From assembly GCA_025358575.1 (NCBI GenBank), contig JANYJA010000032.1, positions 1-37,825 on the forward strand: 37,825 nt of DNA, given 5' to 3'. Position 1 is the stretch's first letter. Each line of letters starts with the position of its first letter. Below, in pieces: positions 32,340 to 37,825 of the stretch. This DNA is from Terriglobia bacterium (GTDB taxonomy: Bacteria > Acidobacteriota > Terriglobia > Bryobacterales > Bryobacteraceae). Made by a program: the position numbers and the translations under genes. A model generated the notes under the pieces. The model saw only the letters and a program-made list of their open reading frames with translations, did not search any database and was not told the DNA's origin.

Positions 32340-32987
32340 TCACTTCTTTTTCACCGTCAGCGTCACCGTAACTTCCGGGTCGCCCTGGAATCGGACCTGC
32401 GGATCGCTCACATAGGTCGCTCTTCGAACGTCGCGCGATGAGGTGATGGTGTTCAGCAGAACCGGGTCCGTCTCGACCGATTCCGTGCGATTCACGCGCG
32501 ATTCAGGGCCGACAATTCCGAGCAACCGCGGGGAGCTTTCGTAAGATTGCAACTCAACTCTTGCAGGGAGATCCCCCGAGAGTCGCACGTGCACTGGCAC
32601 CTGTCGCCACACGCGCCGCTCAAAATGGATGCGAAGCTGAGACGGGATGGCGCGCACCAGTTCGATGCCGCGAGGCAGGTTGATGTTGTTCTGAGTAATA
32701 GTGAATGTGCGTTCGCCGGGATTAGTGATTTTACTTAAGTCCAAAACCACGGCCGCGCGCGCGCCGTTCAAATCGCGCAGCCGTCCCGACGACCCGCGAG
32801 TCTCCAAATTTACCGACTCAACGATGGAAGAACTGATTTCCAGATCGTTTTGGCTGTTTTTATATTCCACGGGGACGGCCAGAATGGTGGCTAATTCGGG
32901 TTCGCTCGCGATCAGCATCCACGCGATGGCGGCTGCGGCGAGTGAAATCAGTTTGAGCAGCCAGTTGCGGGTAAAGAATTCGATCAT
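32340..32987 (-). CDS. cdaR: YbbR-like regulator of diadenylate cyclase
   Basis: A 215-residue protein with one N-terminal membrane helix (NWLLKLISLAAAAIAWMLIA) and two or so YbbR domains outside, e.g. LAVPVEYKNSQNDLEI and VPVHVRLSGDLPARVEL. In Firmicutes CdaR binds and tunes CdaA, adjusting c-di-AMP levels. The ATG overlaps the cdaA stop by 4 bp, so the subunits are coupled. GlmM, often the third gene, is absent here. The 3' end converges with the subtilase gene 18 bp away. The family call rests on the anchor, length and context, as YbbR sequences are divergent. Confidence 0.88.
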   Translation of the reverse strand: MIEFFTRNWLLKLISLAAAAIAWMLIASEPELATILAVPVEYKNSQNDLEISSSIVESVNLETRGSSGRLRDLNGARAAVVLDLSKITNPGERTFTITQNNINLPRGIELVRAIPSQLRIHFERRVWRQVPVHVRLSGDLPARVELQSYESSPRLLGIVGPESRVNRTESVETDPVLLNTITSSRDVRRATYVSDPQVRFQGDPEVTVTLTVKKK

Positions 32988-33823
32988 CGCCGCACCATTC
33001 TCCGACCGTCCTCCGCGGGAATTGGTTCTTCTTCGTCAGCCCGCAATACCTTGAACTTTCCAACCCCGAAGTGGCGGTTGATGCGCCCATCGAGTTCGGC
33101 TGACGAGAGGTTCTGATAAATCTCACCAAACGCGGCAATCGACATCGCGCCGGTTTCCTCTGAAACGATCAGCGAAAGGCAATCGGTCTCCTCGGTGATT
33201 CCAATAGCGGCGCGGTGCCGAGTTCCGAGTGTTCCCGAAACGTTCGGATTGGTGCTCAGGGGAAGAAAGCAAGCAGCCGCGTTGATACGATCTTTCTTTA
33301 CGATGACGGCGCCATCATGAAGGGCCGAGCCGTCGCGAAAAATGGAGAGCAGCAGATCGCGCGAGACCTGCGCGTCGAGCCGCACTCCGCTTTCAATGAA
33401 CGTGCGCAAGCCGATGTCACGCTCCAATACGATCAGCGCCCCGGTTTTGTCGGTGCTCATCCGATTCATGGCCAGCAGAATTTCCGCAATGGATTCCGGG
33501 CGGCGGTATCCGATCCCAAAAAATCGCTTGCGGCCAATGCGCGCCAGAGTACGACGAATCTCAGATTGAAACAGGACAATCAGGGCGATGGCAATGTAAG
33601 GAACGATATAGGAGAGCAGAGATCGTAAGGCATCAAGACCGGTCCAATAAGCGATGGTGTAAATCGCCACCATGATCAAAATGCCGACCAAAATATGCGC
33701 GGCGCGGGTCCCCCGCACAATGAGCAGCAGTTGGTAGATTAGGACCGCGACGGCTAAGATATCGAACACCGCCGTAAGGGTGATGTGAGGCGGCGCGAAC
33801 GTGAACGAAGCAAGCGTCGGCAT
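32984..33823 (-). CDS. cdaA: Diadenylate cyclase CdaA
   Basis: Makes cyclic di-AMP from two ATP at the membrane. The 279-residue protein has about three N-terminal helices (~15-95: VLIYQLLLIVRG, AHILVGILIMVAIYTIAYW, LLSYIVPYIAIALIVL) and a DisA_N domain with the signature motifs DGSALHDGAVIV and GTRHRAAIG, so the catalytic residues are intact. A C-terminal stretch (GRINRHFGVGKFKVL) follows. A -10-like TAAAAT ends 11 nt before the ATG, so a very short leader is possible. cdaR follows directly. The inositol oxygenase gene ends 20 bp upstream. Confidence 0.95.
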   Translation of the reverse strand: MPTLASFTFAPPHITLTAVFDILAVAVLIYQLLLIVRGTRAAHILVGILIMVAIYTIAYWTGLDALRSLLSYIVPYIAIALIVLFQSEIRRTLARIGRKRFFGIGYRRPESIAEILLAMNRMSTDKTGALIVLERDIGLRTFIESGVRLDAQVSRDLLLSIFRDGSALHDGAVIVKKDRINAAACFLPLSTNPNVSGTLGTRHRAAIGITEETDCLSLIVSEETGAMSIAAFGEIYQNLSSAELDGRINRHFGVGKFKVLRADEEEPIPAEDGRRMVRR

Positions 33824-33843
33824 CGGATGACGCTATTTTACCC

Positions 33844-34695
33844 TTACCAGTGAATCCGCGCCGGAAAGTATTCAGAAATTAGTTCGTCGTAAAACGGCCG
33901 CAAAGCACTGACGACGGGACGCTCAGACCCCTTGGAGTACAGATCATAGGGATTGAACTTGCGAACCCAGTCGAACATTTCGCGATCGCGGGGCGTCATT
34001 AGGTTCGTGTAAGCCCCGTGGCGGTGCGCCGAGTAGAACGAATGATAACGGATCATGTAGAGCGCGGGCTCCGGCAAATAGTCTTTCACCACGTGATAAA
34101 GATATTCGTCGTGTCCCCAGGAAAGATGCACGTTCCGCAGGCCGCAGTGCCGCTCATAGATGCCTAGCTCGGTTTGGTACAAAGGAACGCCCGAATCGGG
34201 ATTGGCGGCGAAAAATTCCGGGTAGACGATTTGATCCGACCAGGCGCAGCCCACCGGAAAGGTGTCTCCGACAACGGCCCATTGCCGCTCACCGAAGAGA
34301 CACAGAATCTTACCGAGATCGTGAATAAGCGCAGTTAAGATAAACCAGCGGGGCTGAGCGTCTTTTCGAGCCGCTTCGGCGGTTTGCATAAGATGCTCGA
34401 TTTGAGAGAGGTCGGTATCGGGATCGCTGTCATCGACCAGCGTGTTGAGAAAGTCCATGGCGTCCCAGACGCTCATCTCGCGCCGGTTCAGCGTGGTGAA
34501 CGACGCCTTCTTTTGGAGCACGAAATCAAGCGTTTGGTATTGATGATTTAAGCGATAGAATTCGGCCACGCGCGTGTTGGCCGCAGCGGCGTAATTACGG
34601 AACTCCTCTTGCGATTTTCCGGGCTCGTAACGGCTCCCGACGAAGTCGTCCCACTCTTCCAGGCTTTTTAGCGGCTGGGCGATTAAGGATTGCAT
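33844..34695 (-). CDS. myo-Inositol oxygenase (MIOX)
   Basis: Di-iron enzyme that cleaves myo-inositol with O2 to D-glucuronate, the entry to the glucuronate route of inositol use. The 283-residue protein closely follows animal [56 protein letters not shown] and RYHSFYSAH. All six iron ligands of the human enzyme have counterparts: His101, His125, Asp126, His195, His218 and Asp251 (FNPYDLYSK). It is mostly eukaryotic but known in a minority of bacteria. AGAGG lies 7 nt before the ATG. It lies upstream of cdaA-cdaR and divergent from ribBA; no inositol or uronate gene adjoins, although a sugar isomerase-like protein (2889) and a GntP permease (8976) are elsewhere in the window. Confidence 0.93.
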   Translation of the reverse strand: MQSLIAQPLKSLEEWDDFVGSRYEPGKSQEEFRNYAAAANTRVAEFYRLNHQYQTLDFVLQKKASFTTLNRREMSVWDAMDFLNTLVDDSDPDTDLSQIEHLMQTAEAARKDAQPRWFILTALIHDLGKILCLFGERQWAVVGDTFPVGCAWSDQIVYPEFFAANPDSGVPLYQTELGIYERHCGLRNVHLSWGHDEYLYHVVKDYLPEPALYMIRYHSFYSAHRHGAYTNLMTPRDREMFDWVRKFNPYDLYSKGSERPVVSALRPFYDELISEYFPARIHW

Positions 34696-34757
34696 CTAAG
34701 TGCCTCTGCTTCCAGTCTAAATGGTATGGCGCGAGTTGATAAAATGAGTTTACACCT

Positions 34758-35897
34758 ATGTCATTTGTAGCGATCGAGCAGGCCATTGAGGAGATCCGCG
34801 CGGGGCAGATGCTAGTGGTGGTGGACGACGAAGATCGCGAAAACGAAGGCGATTTGACCATTGCGGCGGAGAAGGTTACGCCGGAAATCGTCAATTTCAT
34901 GGCGACGCATGGCCGTGGCCTGATTTGTCTGACTCTGACGGCCGCGCGGTGCGACTATTTACGCCTGCCTTTAATGACGTCGAACAACACCTCAAATTTC
35001 GGCACGGCTTTTTGCGAGTCGATCGATGCGATGGAAGGCGTGACGACAGGAATTTCGGCGGCAGATCGCACGCGGACGATTTTGGCCGCGATCAATCCGT
35101 TAACACGGGCGACTGACTTGGCACGACCCGGACATATATTTCCATTGCGCGCGCGCGATGGCGGAGTTCTGGTTCGCGCCGGACAGACCGAAGCCGCTGT
35201 GGATCTCGCGCGTCTGGCGGGACTGACGTCGGCTGGCGTGATTTGCGAAATAATGAACGAAGACGGCACCATGGCGCGGGTGCCGCAGTTGCTGGAATTC
35301 TGCCGGAAGCATGGGCTGAAGATGTGCTCCGTGGCGGATCTGATTCGATACCGGCTGCAGCACGAGCGCTATATACACCGCCGCGCCGAGGGCGTGATCC
35401 AGACCGAGTTTGGGGAATTCGGCACGGTGGCCTATTCGAGCGACGTTGAACCGGAAACGCATCTGGCTCTAGTGCGCGGCGAGGTGGCTGGCCGCGAAGG
35501 CGTGCTGGTGCGGATGCACAGTCATTGTGTCTATGGCGATGTCTTCGGCTCGACCGAGTGCGATTGCCATCTGTTAGTAAGGGAATCACTGCGAAAGATT
35601 GCCGAATCAGGCTGCGGTGCGCTGGTCTATTTACACCAAACCGGGCCGGGCCTGCGTCTTCATGAGCACAGAATTTCAAGCCATGATCGTGAGCTGCCAA
35701 ATTATCCGGGCTTGGCAGGGCAGCGCCAGCTACAGCATGAAAGCGGAACGGGTGCGCAGATTTTAGCCGACCTGGGGCTGCATACTATCCGGCTGCTGAC
35801 GAATCATCCGCGAAAGGTGGTTGCTCTGCAGGGATTCGGAATTGAAATTGTTGAACAGGTGCCGATACTGTCGCCAGAAGCGGTTCCGGTTTCGTGA
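34758..35897 (+). CDS. ribB: RibBA-type protein, degenerate GTP cyclohydrolase II half
   Basis: A 379-residue fusion. Residues ~1-200 are 3,4-dihydroxy-2-butanone-4-phosphate synthase with the acidic loop [29 protein letters not shown] and [15 protein letters not shown], so RibB looks active. Residues ~205-375 resemble GTP cyclohydrolase II and keep the three zinc cysteines ([19 protein letters not shown]) and the tail [21 protein letters not shown]. However, the GTP-binding/catalytic part is altered: the usual RQEGRGIGLxxKIRAY reads [18 protein letters not shown], and the region with catalytic Asp and Arg (ADLRDY in Bacillus) is shortened to [13 protein letters not shown]. RibA activity is therefore doubtful and must come from elsewhere. 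The start is ATG 34758; TAAAAT at 34740-34745 may be the -10. Confidence 0.85.
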   Translation: MSFVAIEQAIEEIRAGQMLVVVDDEDRENEGDLTIAAEKVTPEIVNFMATHGRGLICLTLTAARCDYLRLPLMTSNNTSNFGTAFCESIDAMEGVTTGISAADRTRTILAAINPLTRATDLARPGHIFPLRARDGGVLVRAGQTEAAVDLARLAGLTSAGVICEIMNEDGTMARVPQLLEFCRKHGLKMCSVADLIRYRLQHERYIHRRAEGVIQTEFGEFGTVAYSSDVEPETHLALVRGEVAGREGVLVRMHSHCVYGDVFGSTECDCHLLVRESLRKIAESGCGALVYLHQTGPGLRLHEHRISSHDRELPNYPGLAGQRQLQHESGTGAQILADLGLHTIRLLTNHPRKVVALQGFGIEIVEQVPILSPEAVPVS

Positions 35898-36082
35898 ACA
35901 CAGGGCTGTGCGAGACGTGCCGGATGCATCGGCACATGGTATCCGATCGCGGATCCGAATTTCATCTTTGTGAGCGGGCTCTGACGGATTCGAACTTCTT
36001 GAAATACCCGCCGCTGCCGGTGCTGCGCTGCGGGGGCTACGAAAATGTGCGAACTTCCCCGCCCCTTCGTTCGTTAGGATAA
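35894..36082 (+). CDS. Small four-Cys protein coupled to ribBA
   Basis: A 62-residue protein starting at a GTG that overlaps the ribBA stop as GTGA. It has four cysteines in a CxxC...C...C pattern: GLCETCRMHRHMVSDRGSEF, then HLCERA and finally KYPPLPVLRCGGYE. The conserved-looking segment YPPLPVLRCxGYE reminds me of small uncharacterised proteins found in many bacteria, usually of 55-70 residues, probably binding zinc or an iron-sulfur cluster. Its function is unknown. The last ~12 residues after GGYE look non-conserved. Tight coupling to a riboflavin gene suggests but does not prove a link. Confidence 0.65.
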   Translation: MNTGLCETCRMHRHMVSDRGSEFHLCERALTDSNFLKYPPLPVLRCGGYENVRTSPPLRSLG

Positions 36083-36090
36083 TAGGAAGG
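36078..36090 (+). promoter_or_regulatory. -10-like element and ribosome binding site
   Basis: GATAAT at 36078-36083 is followed by AGGAAGG at 36084-36090, then 8 nt to the ATG at 36099. The Shine-Dalgarno match is strong and well spaced. If GATAAT were used as -10, transcription would start inside or after the ribosome site, so upstream transcription from ribBA is more likely. Confidence 0.35.
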
Positions 36091-36098
36091 GACACTTT

Positions 36099-37043
36099 AT
36101 GAAACAAACTGCTTTTATTACCGCTGCCGCTCTGGTATTCGGGTCGTTGGCCTCCGCCGCTGATCCCCAACTTATGAACATGGTTATGCCCGATGCCAAA
36201 GTGATGGCAGGGATTAATGTCGAACAGGCCAAGACTTCGGCTTTCGGGCAGTTTGTGCTTGCCATGATGCCCGCAAACTCCGGTTTTGAGCAGTTTATCA
36301 GTACGACAGGGTTCGACCCGCGCCGTGATCTGCATGAGGTTTTGATCGCGTCCACCGGGGATGCGGGCCACAAGGCAGGGCTGATTCTGGCGCGCGGCAA
36401 CTTCAATTTGAGCGTGATTGCGGCGGCCGCCGTGAAGGAAGGGCATCACACCAGCCAGACCTATAAAGGTGTCCAACTATTGACTAGCACCGATGGCAAA
36501 GGCCACGAGGCGATGGCGCTTATCGACAGCAATACCGTGGCGGCGGGCGATGTGGACAGTGTGAAGGCCGCGCTCGACCGGCGTGCCGGTGCTAATTCGG
36601 TGGACCCCCAGCTCGCGGTCCGGGTGAACCAGCTGAGCGCTAGCGAAGATGCTTGGTCAGTTTCGATCGCGCCAATTTCCTCATTGATAGGAACGGCCAA
36701 TGCCGAAAAGGGCGCGCATGCTCAAGCAATGAATGTCTTCAAGTCGATCCAACAGAGCAGCGGTGGCGTGAAATTCGGTTCCGTAGTGCAGATTAATGGC
36801 GAAGCGTTGGCGGCCAGCGATAAGGATGCGTCGTCTTTAGGCGACGTGCTGAAATTTCTGGCCAGTATGGTTCAGGCCAACGGGCCCAAGAATTCGCCGG
36901 TGCCTCTGAGCGATTTGATTAAGAATCTGAGCGTGACCACGGAGGGCGCGACTCTGAAAGTTTCACTTGGAATTCCGGAAGATCAACTGGAGACGCTGGT
37001 GAAGGCGATGCACGGACACGAAGCACCCGGCGCTGTAATCTAG
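36099..37043 (+). CDS. Exported protein of unknown function
   Basis: A 314-residue protein with a clear signal peptide (MKQTAFITAAALVFGSLASA), so it is exported to the periplasm or beyond. The mature part alternates short strands and helices, with FDPRRDLHEVLIASTGDAGH and KGVQLLTSTDGKGHEAMALI. This layout recalls DUF3352-like or similar acidobacterial exported proteins, but I cannot name it. No catalytic motif is apparent. A good ribosome site precedes it. It follows the four-Cys gene by 16 bp. The 3' end overlaps the stop of the convergent FG-GAP fragment by 4 bp. Confidence 0.75.
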   Translation: MKQTAFITAAALVFGSLASAADPQLMNMVMPDAKVMAGINVEQAKTSAFGQFVLAMMPANSGFEQFISTTGFDPRRDLHEVLIASTGDAGHKAGLILARGNFNLSVIAAAAVKEGHHTSQTYKGVQLLTSTDGKGHEAMALIDSNTVAAGDVDSVKAALDRRAGANSVDPQLAVRVNQLSASEDAWSVSIAPISSLIGTANAEKGAHAQAMNVFKSIQQSSGGVKFGSVVQINGEALAASDKDASSLGDVLKFLASMVQANGPKNSPVPLSDLIKNLSVTTEGATLKVSLGIPEDQLETLVKAMHGHEAPGAVI

Positions 37044-37728
37044 TCGGGGCTAGGGGGTGGTGTTTGCGACGACGGACACGTCGCCAGTAAGCGCACCGCA
37101 AAATCGGGCTTGCTGTCCCCATTGAAATCGCCAATGACGACGCTGGTGGGAACGCGGCCGACAATGTAATTGACGGCAGTACGGAACGTGCCGTTTCCAT
37201 TGCCCATCAGCACCGAGACGGTACCTATAAGAGTCGAGGTCACGTTGGGAGAAGAGTTGGCTACGATTAGATCTTTCTTCCCATCGCCATTAAAGTCGCC
37301 TATGGCGAGGGAACCCGGTAAATTTCGCACAGCGAAGCTCACCGGCACATGGAAGGTGCCATTTCCGTTGCCCAGCACTACCGAACGTTACCACCTTGGA
37401 GTTGACCCACGGCCGGGCTGGTTGAGACAAGGTCGAGTTTGCCGTCATGATTGAAGTCACCTACTACCACGGCATAAGGGGAAATGCCAAAGCTGAAGTT
37501 GACGGGCGGTTGAAAGGTGCCGTCGCCGTTACCAGAAAAAATTGGGACGGTATTTGAATAGGTACATACAACGTCCTGCTTTCCATCCCCGTTGAGGTCG
37601 CCCAAGGCGATTGAAGAGTAATCGAAGGCAAGGCCAGCCGAAGCGATCTGAAAAGATCCATCACCTTTGCCCAGAAAGACGCGCATCCGGCATTTTAGTG
37701 GCTGGTCTGGGAAAATGCGGGGATGCAA
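37040..37728 (-). pseudogene. FG-GAP/VCBS repeat protein, truncated and frameshifted
   Basis: Remnant of a secreted beta-propeller protein with FG-GAP/VCBS calcium-binding repeats. Repeats visible are FLGKGDGSF, ALGDLNGDGKQDVV, FSGNGDGTFQ, VVGDFNHDGKLDLV, LGNGNGTFHV, IGDFNGDGKKDLI, MGNGNGTFRT and IGDFNGDSKPDFAV. A single-base frameshift near 37378-37385 splits it: one frame ends at LQGGNVR and the other resumes with VLLGNGNGTF-like sequence. There is no signal peptide or normal N-terminus; upstream, the sequence becomes an ISL3-like transposase start on the other strand. The most likely history is interruption by the insertion element and then decay. Confidence 0.75.
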
Positions 37729-37825
37729 GATCGTGATCTGTATGCCGCCATTCTTGGAATTCGCACCCCGTGGAGCGAGTCGATCTAAAGCTGACCGAAG
37801 GCGAGGTGCACGTGCACCTGGAACA
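37723..37825 (+). mobile_element. ISL3-like transposase, 5' fragment (runs off window)
   Basis: From the ATG at 37723 the reading MQDRDLYAAILGIRTPW matches, from memory, the N-terminus of ISL3-family transposases found in Solibacter-like genomes. The frame then stops at TAA, but another frame carries on with VERVDLKLTEGEVHVHLE, the expected next segment. The junction ACCCCGTGGAGCGAGTC could come from loss of one copy of a 7-bp direct repeat (GTGGAGC). The left end of the element should lie between about 37690 and 37722; I cannot mark its inverted repeat. Only the start is in the window, so completeness is unknown, but this copy appears broken. Confidence 0.65.

Noticed and set aside
1-37825. 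tRNA, rRNA, CRISPR array, toxin-antitoxin or defence system
   Set aside because: I looked for them and saw no repeat array, cloverleaf or matching protein motif.

Overview
The window looks like an Acidobacteriota chromosome of the Bryobacterales/Solibacter type. The best clue is the secreted protease at 29076-32321, whose C-terminus matches the domain I know as TIGR03437, a family strongly expanded in Solibacter. TAT-like secreted enzymes, zinc-finger anti-sigma factors and FG-GAP proteins also fit. Most of the window is densely packed coding DNA with many 4-bp start/stop overlaps. I saw no tRNA, rRNA, CRISPR array or integron.

Layout. 1-2821 (minus): a HutI-like protein without metal ligands, glutamate formimidoyltransferase and the start of lipoyl synthase. 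2889-6304 (plus): a secreted sugar isomerase-like protein, a SplB-like radical SAM protein and an ALDH7-type dehydrogenase. 6370-8979 (plus): ECF sigma factor, membrane anti-sigma factor, rsmA and a DinB-like protein. 8976-11336 (minus): a GntP-type permease and a BNR-repeat protein. 11364-12407 (plus): a flippase-like membrane protein. 12600-15527 (minus): a wrecked nitrate assimilation locus (narK, nasA, nirB) with many frameshifts and two large deletions. 15747-16923 (plus): a seven-helix membrane protein and a Cys-rich small protein. 21340-16872 (minus): the classical ffh-rpsP-khpA-rimM-trmD-rplS-rnhB operon plus a small membrane protein. 23930-21493 (minus): a degenerate AlkP-superfamily protein and pyrD. 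24018-24326 (plus): a small HTH protein. 27937-24336 (minus): ECF sigma, anti-sigma with HEAT repeats, a beta-repeat surface protein and a double-PDZ protein. 28984-27974 (minus): a one-helix small protein with a TTG start and a secreted protein. 29076-32321 (plus): the large subtilase. 34695-32340 (minus): myo-inositol oxygenase, CdaA and CdaR. 34758-37043 (plus): RibBA with a degenerate GTP cyclohydrolase half, a four-Cys small protein and a secreted protein. 37040-37825: a broken FG-GAP gene cut by an ISL3-like transposase fragment.

Three themes stand out. First, several intact reading frames have lost the catalytic residues of their family (HutI-like, AlkP-like, RibA half), which suggests retained pseudoenzymes. 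Second, the nitrate locus shows true gene decay in an otherwise intact neighbourhood. Third, several genes have a -10-like hexamer 5-7 nt before the start codon, the layout expected for leaderless mRNAs. The most system-like unit is the four-gene sigma/anti-sigma/surface/PDZ operon at 24336-27937. All assignments come from reading the sequence and recalling family motifs; no database search was possible.
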